DNA of 64,000 nt from Roseiarcus sp963709185 (GCA_963709185.1 CAVPVQ010000022.1:682001-746000); one strand, 5' to 3'; numbered from the stretch's first letter, positions 9,466-18,843 are shown. Notes: generated by a model from the sequence alone, not told the origin. Program-made: numbers and translations.

Positions 9466-12203
9466 TCGAGCGCCAACGAATGGTCGCATCGGTCGAGAAG
9501 GTCATCCAGCGCTATGGCGCGGCGGTTGCGCTCGACTCGGTGACGATCGAGATTCCGGCTGGCCGCATAGTCGGATTCATCGGGCCCGATGGGGTGGGAA
9601 AATCATCGCTCCTGAGCGTCGTCGCTGGCGCGCGACAGCTCCAAACTGGGCATGTCGTCGTTCTCGACGGCGACATGAGGGATTCGGCTCATCGGGCCGC
9701 GATCTGCTCTCGCATCGCCTATATGCCGCAAGGATTAGGCAAGAATCTTTACGCCGATCTCAGCGTTCGCGAGAACATTGAGTTTTTTGGCCGCCTTTTT
9801 GGTCAGTCGCGTTACGAACGCGACTGGAAAATTGCTGAACTTCTCCAGAGCACCGGGCTGGCGCCCTTCGCCGATCGCCCGGCAAAGAAATTGTCCGGCG
9901 GCATGAGGCAGAAGCTCGGGCTGTGCTGCTGTCTCATTCACGATCCTGACCTGCTGATTCTTGACGAGCCGACCACAGGCGTCGATCCCCTTTCGCGTCG
10001 ACAATTCTGGCAGCTGATCGACCGGATACGTTCGCGCCGACGGGGCATCAGCGTGCTGGTCGCAACAGCTTACATGGAAGAAGCGGAGCGGTTCGATTGG
10101 TTGGCGGCCATGAACGCCGGGAGGGTGCTTGCGATCGGATCCCCCGCCGAGCTCAAGGCGGGCGCAGGCGTCGCGACCCTCGAGGAAGCATTCATTGCGT
10201 TGCTTCCAGAGGAGCAGAGCCGTGGTCACCATGCGCTGGAAATACCGCCGCGTCGGAGCTTCGAGGTCGCGCCTGTCATCGCCGCCCGCGATCTGACCTG
10301 TCGCTTCGGTGACTTCACGGCGGTTGACCGCGTCAGCTTCACCATCGAGCGGGGAGAGATTTTTGGCTTCCTCGGCTCGAACGGCTGCGGCAAAACGACG
10401 ACAATGAAGATGCTGACGGGCCTGCTGGCGCCCAGCGAGGGCGAGGCGCTGTTGTTCGGCGAACCGCTCAAAGCAGGCGATATGAGTTCGCGTTATCGAG
10501 TCGGCTACATGTCGCAATCGTTTTCTCTCTACACCGAACTGACGGTGGGGCAGAATCTCGACCTTCATGCGCACCTGTTCCATCTGCCGTTGCGGAAGGC
10601 GAAGGGGCGCATCGCTGAGCTGGTCGGACGGTTCGGCCTTGAAGATTATCTCGATCAGCGCACGTTGGATCTGCCGTTGGGAATTCGCCAACGGCTCTCG
10701 CTGGCGGTCGCCATCGTCCACGAGCCCGAGATTCTCATTCTCGATGAGCCCACCTCGGGCGTCGATCCCCTGGCGCGCGACCGGTTCTGGGAGGCGTTGG
10801 TCGACCTGTCGCGCAATCAAGGCGTGACCATTTTCGTTTCGACGCACTTCATGAATGAGGCTGAACGGTGCGATCGGATATCCCTGATGGATTCGGGACG
10901 CGTGCTCGCGACCGATACGCCGGCGACCCTTATCAAGGCGCGCGGCGTCGCCACGCTTGAGGACGCTTTCATTTCCTATCTTGAGGAGGCGTCCCAATCG
11001 CGGGCTTACGCGCCCGACATAGTCGCTCCGTCAAGCGAAGCAGACAATTTTGGACGATCGCCCGCGCCGACGCGTTCCTCGTTCAGCCTGCGGCGCCTGT
11101 TGGCCTATACGATCCGCGAGACCCTGGAGCTCCTGCGCGACCCGATCCGGCTGGGCTTCAGCTTGTGCGGCACGACGCTTCTAATGCTGGTGTTCGGGTT
11201 TGGTGTTTCAACGGATGTCAACAATCTCTCGTTCGCAGCGCTTGACCACGATCAAAGCCCTGAAAGCCGCGCCTATCTGGAGGAGCTGAGAGGCTCAAGT
11301 TATTTTGTCGAGCGATCCCCGCTCGTCGACTACGTGGAGCTCGACAATCGCCTCAGGAGCGGGGACATCAAGGCGGCCGTCGAAATTCCGCCCGGCTTCG
11401 GCCGCGACATCAAACGCGGACGTCCCGTATGGGTCGGCGCTTGGGTGGACGGCGCAATGCCGTTCCGGGCGGAGACCATCCGCGGCTATCTGCAGGGCAT
11501 GCATCAATTGTATCTAACAGATCCCGCCGTGAAGACCACGACGCCAGCCCCGCCCGCGCCCGCCGACATCGAACTCAGGTTCAAGTACAATCAGGATTTC
11601 GACAGCATCTACGCGATGGCGCCTTCGACGATGGCGTTGATGCTCGGGCTGTTTCCAGCGATCCTCATGGCGCTTGGCATCGTTCGCGAAAAGGAGCTTG
11701 GCTCAATCACCAATCTCTATGTGACCCCTGTCACGCGGGTCGAATTCCTGGTCGGCAAGCAGCTCCCCTACATCGGAGTCGCGATTGTCAATTTTGGCTT
11801 GATGTTCCTGATGGCGTTGTTCGTCTTCCAGGTTCCATTCAAGGGCAGTTTTCCGACTCTACTCCTGGGGGTGCTGATCTACGTGGCTGCAATGACGGCC
11901 TATGGCATGCTGATTTCGGCGTTCACCAGCACCCAGATCGCCGCGCTGTTCGGCACGTCCATTTTGACAGTCCTGCCGGCGACGCAGTTCGCCGGCATGT
12001 TGTCTCCCGTTTCCTCATTGACCGGCGCGGCTCAACTCGTGGGCCGCGCCTTTCCGATGACCTACTTTGTGCCAATCAGCGTCGGGACCTTCACCAAAGG
12101 ATTGGGCTTTCTCGACCTCGGCGCGAGCCTGGCGGCTCTGGCGGTATTCATCCCGACTCTGACTCTGATCAGCATTTTGCTGCTGCGCAAGCAAGAACGC
12201 TAG
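9462..12203 (+). CDS. RbbA-type ABC transporter: two ATPase domains fused to an ABC-2 permease
   Basis: A 913-residue fusion. The first ATPase (about 8-235) has GPDGVGKSS as Walker A, LSGGM signature and LLILDEPTTGVDP Walker B. The second (about 265-500) has GSNGCGKTT, a degenerate signature (LPLGIRQ in place of LSGGQ) and ILILDEPTSGVDP. An ABC-2 membrane domain with about six helices follows (550-910). The architecture and neighbours match YhiI-YhiH(RbbA)-YhhJ. E. coli RbbA is described as a ribosome-associated ATPase, but the operon structure argues for export of an unknown substrate. GTG 9462 overlaps the upstream stop; an ATG at 9480 is an alternative. Confidence 0.88.
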   Translation: MIERQRMVASVEKVIQRYGAAVALDSVTIEIPAGRIVGFIGPDGVGKSSLLSVVAGARQLQTGHVVVLDGDMRDSAHRAAICSRIAYMPQGLGKNLYADLSVRENIEFFGRLFGQSRYERDWKIAELLQSTGLAPFADRPAKKLSGGMRQKLGLCCCLIHDPDLLILDEPTTGVDPLSRRQFWQLIDRIRSRRRGISVLVATAYMEEAERFDWLAAMNAGRVLAIGSPAELKAGAGVATLEEAFIALLPEEQSRGHHALEIPPRRSFEVAPVIAARDLTCRFGDFTAVDRVSFTIERGEIFGFLGSNGCGKTTTMKMLTGLLAPSEGEALLFGEPLKAGDMSSRYRVGYMSQSFSLYTELTVGQNLDLHAHLFHLPLRKAKGRIAELVGRFGLEDYLDQRTLDLPLGIRQRLSLAVAIVHEPEILILDEPTSGVDPLARDRFWEALVDLSRNQGVTIFVSTHFMNEAERCDRISLMDSGRVLATDTPATLIKARGVATLEDAFISYLEEASQSRAYAPDIVAPSSEADNFGRSPAPTRSSFSLRRLLAYTIRETLELLRDPIRLGFSLCGTTLLMLVFGFGVSTDVNNLSFAALDHDQSPESRAYLEELRGSSYFVERSPLVDYVELDNRLRSGDIKAAVEIPPGFGRDIKRGRPVWVGAWVDGAMPFRAETIRGYLQGMHQLYLTDPAVKTTTPAPPAPADIELRFKYNQDFDSIYAMAPSTMALMLGLFPAILMALGIVREKELGSITNLYVTPVTRVEFLVGKQLPYIGVAIVNFGLMFLMALFVFQVPFKGSFPTLLLGVLIYVAAMTAYGMLISAFTSTQIAALFGTSILTVLPATQFAGMLSPVSSLTGAAQLVGRAFPMTYFVPISVGTFTKGLGFLDLGASLAALAVFIPTLTLISILLLRKQER

Positions 12204-12212
12204 GAGGAGTCG

Positions 12213-13337
12213 ATGCGCAAGGCTGCAAACATCTATTGGCTCGGGATCAAGGAATTGCGAAGCTTTCTGCAGGATTTCGTGCTGTTAGGGCTGGTTGTCT
12301 ACGCCTTCTCGCTGGCCGTGATCATGCAGGCGAGGAGCAATTCGCAAGAGCTGCATAATGCGTCGATCGCGATTGTTGATGAGGACCATTCAGAACTTTC
12401 AAGGCGTATCGCGCATGCGTTCATGCCGCCTCTCTTTCAGCCGCCCCAGCCGATCGCCGAACGGGACATCGTCCCCTTGATGAACGCAGGAAAATTCACA
12501 TTCGTGGTCGATATCCCGCCGAACTTCCAGCGTGATGTCCAAGGCGGACGCCGGCCCGGTCTCCAGATCGACGTCGACGCGACCGCGATGGTGCAGGCAG
12601 GCCTTGGGTCCGGCTATGCGCAGCAGATCGTCACGACCGAGATCGCGGACTTCCTCTCCAACTCGGAGGGCGAACCGCCGTCGACAGTCAATCTCGACGT
12701 GCGAATCGCTTTCAATCCGAATATTACGACCGCGTGGTTTTCAAGCGTGATGGGAATCATCAACAACGTCACGATGCTGGCTATCATTCTGGCGGGAGCG
12801 GCGATCGTCCGCGAGCGCGAGCACGGGACTATGGACCATCTTCTGGTCATGCCGCTGACGCCGTTCGAGATTGCGATGTCCAAGGTCTGGGCGAACGGCC
12901 TGGTGATCACGCTAGCGGTCGGCGTCTCCCTCTATCTCGTCGTGCGGGAGATGCTTGGCATCCCCATCGCCGGCTCCATACCGCTTTTCATGATTGGCGT
13001 GGTGATCTATCTGTTTTTTGCAACCGCGATCGGCATCTTTCTCGGCACTCTGGCGCGTTCAATGCCGCAGCTCGGACTGCTCTACATGCTGGTCTATCTG
13101 CCCATGAACATGCTCTCGGGCAGCAATACCCCGCTCGAGAGCATGCCGCCTTGGCTTGCGACAGTGATGCAGGCGTCGCCCTCAACGCATTTCGTATCGT
13201 TCGCGCAGTCGATCCTCTATCGCGGCGCCGGGATTGACGTGGTCTGGACGGAGTTTCTGGCCGTGGCGTTAATCGGCGGTCTGTTTTTCAGCCTCGCTAT
13301 TTTGCGCTTCCGCTCCGCCGTCGTTCAAGCGATGTAG
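12213..13337 (+). CDS. ABC-2 type permease subunit (YhhJ-like)
   Basis: A 374-residue inner-membrane permease with one N-terminal helix, a periplasmic loop of about 150 residues, then five C-terminal helices including the REREHGTMDHLLVMPLTPFE segment conserved in ABC-2 permeases. It completes a three-gene exporter with the membrane-fusion protein and the ATPase-permease fusion; it starts 9 bp after the ATPase stop, with AGGAG upstream of ATG 12213. The substrate is unknown. The 261 bp to the convergent kinase gene (13338-13598) show no gene. Confidence 0.87.
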   Translation: MRKAANIYWLGIKELRSFLQDFVLLGLVVYAFSLAVIMQARSNSQELHNASIAIVDEDHSELSRRIAHAFMPPLFQPPQPIAERDIVPLMNAGKFTFVVDIPPNFQRDVQGGRRPGLQIDVDATAMVQAGLGSGYAQQIVTTEIADFLSNSEGEPPSTVNLDVRIAFNPNITTAWFSSVMGIINNVTMLAIILAGAAIVREREHGTMDHLLVMPLTPFEIAMSKVWANGLVITLAVGVSLYLVVREMLGIPIAGSIPLFMIGVVIYLFFATAIGIFLGTLARSMPQLGLLYMLVYLPMNMLSGSNTPLESMPPWLATVMQASPSTHFVSFAQSILYRGAGIDVVWTEFLAVALIGGLFFSLAILRFRSAVVQAM

Positions 13338-13598
13338 GACGGAGATGAAAACGACGGATTCCATCGGTCCAATGAAACCATCGCGGCGATCGAGTTGGCG
13401 GCGCGGTGAAAGTGTTTTGGGAAGTGGGGAGCCTCGCGCGGCGGAGGGCCCGCACCGGCAAGCTCCGCGCTCACAGAAGCGTCGTCGAATAGTCAGGTGC
13501 GATTCTCGACATTTCGCAGATGCAAGGTGACCCCGCCTCCCGATGTCTTGGCCGTGCCGAAGAGTGCTTCGAGGCGTCGCTACGTTGCTGATTTGGAC

Positions 13599-15608
13599 TC
13601 AGCCTTGCGACTCGTCAAGCACCTCGCGAATCTTGTACGCCAATTCTGCGGCCGAATACGGCTTCTTAAGCCAGGCCCCGGCGCCCATGCCTTGTTTGGC
13701 GATTTCTGGCTCGGCGTATCCGGACGTGAATAATATCTTGATGTCGGGTCTCACCGCGAGCGCGGCCTCCACCAACTCGTCGCCGCTCATTCCTCCCGGC
13801 ATCACGACATCCGTGAAGATCATCGCAATCTCGGGATGGATCGAAAGAGTCGCGAGGCCCGCCGCACCGTTTTCAGCCTCGATGACCTGGTAGCCAAGAC
13901 CCCTCAATCGCGCAACCGCGACCCTGCGCACCCGAGCATCGTCCTCAACCACCAGGATGGTTTCTGATCCGCGCGGCGAGGCTGTCGATTGCGCGCCGGA
14001 AGTCATCTGTCTTTCGCCTTCGCGCTCAGCTTCGGCGAACGGCAGGAAGATGCGCACACTGGTGCCCCGCCCGAGCTCGCTGTAGATCTGTATGTTTCCT
14101 CCGGACTGCTTGACGAATCCGTAGACCATGCTCAACCCGAGTCCCGAGCCGACGCCGGCGGGTTTGGTGGTGAAGAAGGGGTCGAAGGCGCGCTGGCGCA
14201 CTTCTTCCGACATGCCGGCCCCGGTGTCGGTGATGGCGATAAGGACGTAGCGGCCGGTGCGCACCTCGGGGTACATTTGCGCATAATCGGCGTCGAGCCG
14301 GGTTTGTGAAATCTCGATCGTCAGCCTTCCGCCGCGCGGCATGGCGTCGCGCGCATTGATGGCGAGATTCAGCAACGCATTCTGCAATTGCGAGGCGTCC
14401 ACGACGGCTTGATTGGGCGGTCCTGTCACGATCATGCGCGACTCGATCGCCTCGCCCAGAGTGCGACGCAGGAGATCGGAAAAATTGGAAACGATCTGGC
14501 CGACGTCGGCGAGTTTGGGATTGAGCGGCTGCCGTCTGCCGAAGGCGAGAAGCTGTCCCGTCAGCTTGGCGCCGTCGTCAGCCGCATCCTGGGCTTCTCT
14601 CACCAATTCATGCTGACCGGCGCTATCGACGCTCGCGTCCAGCATTTCGAGGTTCCCCGTAATCACGGTCAGAAGATTGTTGAAATCATGCGCGATGCCT
14701 CCGGTAAGCTGGCCCACCGCCTCCATCTTTTGCGCCTGCCGCAGCTCTTCCTCCATTTTTTGTCGGCTGGTCAGGTCGCGAATGAAGCCGGTGAAGATTC
14801 GCTTGCCGCTCGTGCGGGCCTCGCCGACGGCAAGCTCCATCGGGAAAGTCGCGCCATCCTTGCTGAGGCCAGTCACCACGCGGCCATAACCGATGATTCG
14901 CGCTTCGCCGGTCGTCAAATAATGACGGATATAGCCGTCATGCCCCTCCCGATAGGGCGACGGCATGAGCATTTTGATGTTGCGACCCACCACTTCCGCT
15001 TCCGTGTAACCGAACAAAAGCCCCGCCGCCGCGCTGAAGGAGGCGATGAGGCCGTCTTCATCGATCACGATCATCGCTTCGGGGACGGTGTCGAGAATGG
15101 ACCGAAGATGAGCCTCACGCGCGGCAAGTTCTGTTTGGATCCGCCTCAGCCCACTGATATCGTTGTTCGTCTGCAAGATCGTGAGGGCCGGGTCGTCGTC
15201 CGATCGCCGCGCCACCCAGAGACTGGCGATCGAAACCGCCGACCCATCCTTCCGCCGGTGCTCGAGTTCACCCTGCCAACTGCCGTCGCGGCTCACCGCG
15301 GCGAGGATCGCCTCGCGGGGTTGCGGATAGCAGGTGACAAGCAAATCGTGCGCGATGCGGCCGACAGCCTCCTCTTTGGTCCATCCATAGAGACGCTCGC
15401 AGCCGGTTGTCCAATGCAGGATCGCGCCATCCTCCCGATGAATGACCAGATTGGTCAGGTCGAGCATTCTCGCGAGGCTCTCAAAATCGTCGGCGATTCT
15501 CGACCTGTCGCTGCTCGGCGGCGTACCCACGATCTGTTTCCAAGCTCCGCCGCGTTCAGTTCGGCCAAACGGCCCGGCGCGATGACGAGGCCGCGCTAAA
15601 AACGCCAT
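13599..15608 (-). CDS. FixL-like haem-PAS hybrid sensor histidine kinase
   Basis: A soluble oxygen sensor of 669 residues as annotated, with no membrane helix. PAS 1 lies at about 42-155. PAS 2 at about 165-282 closely resembles the FixL haem domain: GHDGYI supplies the haem-ligand histidine (H223) and IIGYGRVVTG the distal arginine (R243), spaced by 20 residues as in FixL H200/R220. A HisKA domain (H307 in IAHDFNN), a HATPase (DTGAGM, GSGLGLS) and a C-terminal receiver (D600 in FTDVVMP, K649) follow. The start is uncertain: 15608 overlaps the upstream regulator by 53 bp, and GTG 15530 is a good alternative. It is likely cotranscribed with the FixK-type gene; its partner could be its own receiver or the nearby response regulator. 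Confidence 0.85.
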   Translation of the reverse strand: MAFLARPRHRAGPFGRTERGGAWKQIVGTPPSSDRSRIADDFESLARMLDLTNLVIHREDGAILHWTTGCERLYGWTKEEAVGRIAHDLLVTCYPQPREAILAAVSRDGSWQGELEHRRKDGSAVSIASLWVARRSDDDPALTILQTNNDISGLRRIQTELAAREAHLRSILDTVPEAMIVIDEDGLIASFSAAAGLLFGYTEAEVVGRNIKMLMPSPYREGHDGYIRHYLTTGEARIIGYGRVVTGLSKDGATFPMELAVGEARTSGKRIFTGFIRDLTSRQKMEEELRQAQKMEAVGQLTGGIAHDFNNLLTVITGNLEMLDASVDSAGQHELVREAQDAADDGAKLTGQLLAFGRRQPLNPKLADVGQIVSNFSDLLRRTLGEAIESRMIVTGPPNQAVVDASQLQNALLNLAINARDAMPRGGRLTIEISQTRLDADYAQMYPEVRTGRYVLIAITDTGAGMSEEVRQRAFDPFFTTKPAGVGSGLGLSMVYGFVKQSGGNIQIYSELGRGTSVRIFLPFAEAEREGERQMTSGAQSTASPRGSETILVVEDDARVRRVAVARLRGLGYQVIEAENGAAGLATLSIHPEIAMIFTDVVMPGGMSGDELVEAALAVRPDIKILFTSGYAEPEIAKQGMGAGAWLKKPYSAAELAYKIREVLDESQG

Positions 15609-16302
15609 TGTTCACATCGTCGGCGCCGGCGATCTCTCTCAATGCGTTGATCCGACGCAAAGTGATCGTATGGCGTCCGGTCGCGGCAATGAGGCCGCGC
15701 CGGGTCAGCCCGGTCATCATTCTCGATACCGTTTCAATTGTTAGCCCCAGATAGTCCGCCATGTCGAGCCGGCTCATCGGGACTTCGATGGCGTTTCCGA
15801 CGCCGTTCTTGCGGTGTACGGCGAGGAGGAAGCTGACCACGCGCTCTTCAGCGCTCTTGCGACCCAGCAGAAGCATCTGATCCTGCGCGGTGGACATTTC
15901 GTCGCACAGAATCGCAAAGAGTTGCGGCCGCAATTCCGGTGATTCGTTGACCAATGCGAAGAAGCGGTTGCGGGAAAACCGCCGCACCTTGACGTCGGTC
16001 ACCGCTTCGGCCGTGAAGAGATAGCGGCTTTGAAAAGAGACGCCGAGCACGTCGCCGGGATAGATGAAACCCATGATGGCGCGACGCCCGTCAGGCAGTA
16101 TCCTGTAAACGCGCAAGATCCCCTCGACAACATCGTAGATATGGCCGGCCTGATCGCCTTCCCAGAACACCGCCGCGCCTGCCGAATATGCATCCGCGGG
16201 CTGTCCCTTGAAAACGTCCTGAAGCGTTACGGCGGCTCCGATCGGTCCATCCGACAAAACGGCGGCATCTCGGGTCATTGATGCGATGGTTTGGCTATAC
16301 AT
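15556..16302 (-). CDS. FixK-type CRP/FNR-family transcriptional regulator
   Basis: A 248-residue regulator with a cyclic-nucleotide-binding-like N-terminal barrel (about 30-140) and a C-terminal winged helix with RLDMADYLGLTIETVSRMM, whose E-x2-S-R recognition helix is the version that reads TTGAT-N4-ATCAA. The N-terminal iron-sulfur cysteine cluster of FNR is absent (a single internal Cys), so it resembles FixK and must receive its oxygen signal from elsewhere, plausibly the adjoining haem-PAS kinase. It is the obvious candidate reader of the boxes scattered over 1.5-40.3 kb. ATG 16302 has GAGAGGG upstream. Confidence 0.88.
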   Translation of the reverse strand: MYSQTIASMTRDAAVLSDGPIGAAVTLQDVFKGQPADAYSAGAAVFWEGDQAGHIYDVVEGILRVYRILPDGRRAIMGFIYPGDVLGVSFQSRYLFTAEAVTDVKVRRFSRNRFFALVNESPELRPQLFAILCDEMSTAQDQMLLLGRKSAEERVVSFLLAVHRKNGVGNAIEVPMSRLDMADYLGLTIETVSRMMTGLTRRGLIAATGRHTITLRRINALREIAGADDVNNGVFSAASSSRRAVWPN

Positions 16303-16459
16303 GGCTACGCCCTCTCAAGCTCTTGTTGGAGCTCATTTGAAGGGGGCTCTGTCACCCGCGTATCATTGGACTGTGCAATTTGGCGCCGATTTGTAACAAT
16401 GTGTGATAGCCCTAGCCGCGTGACGCGGAAGGGGCTTCCAAGCCGTTGCGTAGGCGCCA

Positions 16460-17197
16460 ATGAACCAACTGAGCGACGATGCTCCCCGTATTCTGGTTGT
16501 CGACGATGATTCGCGCATTCGTCTGATGTTGACCCGTTACTTCGAACAGGAAGGGTATCGGATCAGCAGCGCGACGGACGGCGCCGCCATGCGCGCGCAT
16601 CTGGCGGCGAACAAGGTGGACATCGTCCTTCTCGACATCGTCATGCCAGGCGAGGATGGGCTTACGCTCGCTCGCGAAATACGCGCCTGTTCCGACGTCG
16701 GAATCATCATGCTGACCGGCCGCGGCGAAATGCTGGATCGGGTCGTCGGTCTCGAAGTCGGCGCCGATGACTATATCGCCAAGCCTTTTCACCTGCGCGA
16801 AGTGCTGGCGCGGGTGAAAAGCGTGCTTCGACGTCGCAAGCCGTTCCCCGAGCCCGCCGCGTCGCATCAGGCGCAAGGCAATGAAATGATCCGTTTCGAT
16901 GGTTGGATGCTTGACATCGGGCGTCGCCGGCTGGTCGCGCCCAAGGGCGCAGAGGCGCCGCTCACGACAGGAGAGTTCGATCTGCTCGCGACGTTGGCCA
17001 AACACCCCGGGCGTGTGTTCAGTCGCGATACGCTGATGGACTTGACGCGCGGGCGAACGTTGGAGGCGTTCGACCGAACTATTGACGCCCAGATCGCCCG
17101 CCTGCGCAAGAAAGTCGAGCAGGATCCGAAAAATCCTGCGCTCATCAAATCCGTCCGCGGCGTGGGTTATGTCTTTACAGGGAAAGTAGATCGTTGA
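16460..17197 (+). CDS. OmpR-family response regulator
   Basis: A 245-residue two-component regulator. The receiver domain (about 10-122) has the acidic pocket VDDD, phospho-acceptor D59 in VLLDIVMPG and K109 in IAKPF. The winged-helix DNA-binding domain (about 145-240) has EFDLLATLAKHPGRVFSR and a typical RGVGYVF end. It is divergent from the FixK-type regulator/kinase pair across 157 bp, so it may be the partner of that kinase in place of a LuxR-type FixJ. Its 3' end overlaps the convergent acetyltransferase-like gene by 23 bp. Target genes cannot be inferred. Confidence 0.85.
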   Translation: MNQLSDDAPRILVVDDDSRIRLMLTRYFEQEGYRISSATDGAAMRAHLAANKVDIVLLDIVMPGEDGLTLAREIRACSDVGIIMLTGRGEMLDRVVGLEVGADDYIAKPFHLREVLARVKSVLRRRKPFPEPAASHQAQGNEMIRFDGWMLDIGRRRLVAPKGAEAPLTTGEFDLLATLAKHPGRVFSRDTLMDLTRGRTLEAFDRTIDAQIARLRKKVEQDPKNPALIKSVRGVGYVFTGKVDR

Positions 17198-17723
17198 GCA
17201 CCGGGCCGGCGAGAAGGGCCACTGAAAGCGCCTCCTCGAGTTGAGCGACGCTTTCGATCACCGGCACAAAAATCCCATGATCCGTCCTCTGGATGTCGTC
17301 ATTGTCAAGACGTCGATTCCAGGCTTCGCCGCCCATCGTCCAAAATCGAGCGCCGGAGCAACCAGCGTCGTCGCGCTTTGTTTGCAAGAATTCAAGAAGC
17401 GCGGCCCCGACACCCATTGCGTCGGCGGCGCTCGTCGCGACGAAGATGGGAACGTCGAGCAGCCGTCCATAGCGCCAATGGTCTCTGATCGTATAGATGC
17501 ACAGGCCCTTGACGTATCCCCGCGCATTGGTCGCCACGATCGTTTCTTCTCTTTCGCCCGCGGGTTCACGAGCGCCGAGCGGCGAAGCAGAATTTTGGCA
17601 AAACTGGCGCCATTCAGGCAAACCAAGAGCGGGCGCGACGGCCCTCATCAAGGGATAGGCTCGGTCGACGGCTTCGGGCGGAATCGGCTTGATGAAATAG
17701 CCGGACGTTGTGGAGCCAGGCAT
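17175..17723 (-). CDS. GNAT-like acetyltransferase
   Basis: A 182-residue protein with a GNAT-like outline: central strands around TIVATNARGYVKGLCIYTI and an acetyl-CoA-loop-like helix start (TSAADAMGVGAALLEFLQ). I do not recognise the substrate. ATG 17723 with a GAGGT just upstream is chosen; the open frame continues 5' to 17981 but that part has no resemblance to the family. It converges on the response regulator gene with a 23-bp overlap of coding ends. Confidence 0.6.
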   Translation of the reverse strand: MPGSTTSGYFIKPIPPEAVDRAYPLMRAVAPALGLPEWRQFCQNSASPLGAREPAGEREETIVATNARGYVKGLCIYTIRDHWRYGRLLDVPIFVATSAADAMGVGAALLEFLQTKRDDAGCSGARFWTMGGEAWNRRLDNDDIQRTDHGIFVPVIESVAQLEEALSVALLAGPVLNDLLSL

Positions 17724-17770
17724 TGCGACCTCGAGAAACGGCGATTGTTCGCCTGACCAGGGATCAAGGC

Positions 17771-17920
17771 TCACCTCTGACAGCGCGGATTTGACGCCGA
17801 CGGGATGCGGACGGGAATCCGGACATCGTCGTCCTCCGAATCCTGCTGCCCCAAACCGCTGACAGCAAGCCAAGACGGAACGACGAGAAACAGAAGGAAT
17901 CCTGCTATGGAGGTGATCAT
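17771..17920 (-). CDS. Possible small membrane protein
   Basis: A 49-codon reading frame starting MITSIAGFLLFLVVPSWL, i.e. one hydrophobic helix followed by an acidic DSEDDD stretch. No clear ribosome-binding site precedes ATG 17920, and the frame stays open upstream (FWQFVSPDIQWIRAA) towards an AGGAGGAAG-like sequence near 18010, so the true start could be further 5' with a non-ATG codon. It sits between the acetyltransferase-like gene and the hemA remnant. Possibly real because of its hydrophobic pattern, but unsupported by homology. Confidence 0.25.
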   Translation of the reverse strand: MITSIAGFLLFLVVPSWLAVSGLGQQDSEDDDVRIPVRIPSASNPRCQR

Positions 17921-18028
17921 GGCGGCCCTGATCCATTGAATGTCCGGCGAGACAAACTGCCAGAACTGTCCGCCAGCGCATTGCGGTAGATCAATCTTCC
18001 TCCGGGACCCCGCGACGTCGGGTCGTCG

Positions 18029-18600
18029 TCAATCCGAACTCGTCTGCTCCGCCGCCCGCTTCAAGTCGGGATCGGAGCAATGCGGCTCGGCGATCGACTT
18101 CGCCTGGCGGAGAGGCGAGATTCGAGCTTCCGCAAAGGGCGAACCGAGCGAGCGCCAGACCTCGACGAGCGCCTCGACCAGTTCGGCGAGATGCGCTTCG
18201 GTGTGGCGGGGGTGGGCGTGACGGGCAGGCGTTCGGTTCCGATCGCGACCCTGGACAGTCGATCGGTTGGATGTGGATGGCGTGACGTTCGAGCAGGAGA
18301 TCGCTCGCCGCCTCGCCGCGCCCCGCGTCGCCCTCCATCAGCGGCGCGATATCCGGAGGATTGCCGAGGATAGGCAGGCCCGCGGGGCGCTGCTCGGCGA
18401 GGGCGATGCCTCCGACGACCGGCGCGATGTCGCCATCCATCGAATTGAGGCTTTCGATGACGATCAGCCTGGCTCTCTGCGGACCGGCCGCGATCAGCAA
18501 GCCTCGGGATAGGCGACATCGCCGCGTCGCCAGACCTGCTTTCGCAGCCTGACCGGCGCACGCCTTCGACGATCGAATTGTGACCCAGCGCGTCCGGCCG
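18029..18600 (-). pseudogene. hemA: Remnant of 5-aminolevulinate synthase gene (hemA)
   Basis: Pieces of ALA synthase lie in order on the minus strand but in different frames: DALGHNSIVEGVRRSG (near 18594-18547), RRGDVAYPEA, then RLIVIESLNSMDGDIAP (near 18470-18410). After a jump come EAASDLLLERHAIHIQPID, IGTERLPVTPTP and the C-terminal helix HLAELVEALVEVWRSLG, ending at the stop 18029-18031. The central part with the PLP-binding lysine motif is deleted and at least two frameshifts are present; the remnant is about 570 bp against about 1.2 kb for a full gene. A nonfunctional second hemA copy beside the cbb3 operon suggests haem synthesis once belonged to this regulon. Confidence 0.75.
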
Positions 18601-18746
18601 CCTCCCGCGCGTCTTCAAGATTCGCCGCCGGGAATGACGGAATGCCTGTCCGACCTGGCGCCGTTCTCACGCGCTGATTCATGTCAAAGCCGCGCCGCTC
18701 GTTCAGCGCGAAGCCGATCGGGTGAGGGCGGGATTTCGCATCGGAC

Positions 18747-18760
18747 TTGATCTGGATCAA
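18747..18760. promoter_or_regulatory. FixK/FNR box of the cbb3 oxidase operon
   Basis: TTGAT-CTGG-ATCAA is a perfect FNR/FixK palindrome 83 bp before the ccoN ATG at 18844, the arrangement known for ccoN/fixN promoters. A weaker relative (CTGAT-TCAT-GTCAA) lies at 18674-18687. Confidence 0.82.
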
Positions 18761-18843
18761 AGACAAATCAATCGGTTTTCCGACATTGCTGGCGCGATTG
18801 GCGCAGCGCGACCTCGATGAACCCGCTGCGAAGGGGCACTCAC

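Noticed and set aside
18674..18687. CTGAT-TCAT-GTCAA as a second box for ccoN or for the lost hemA
   Set aside because: First half-site is off consensus and the distance to ccoN is long; not counted among the firm boxes.
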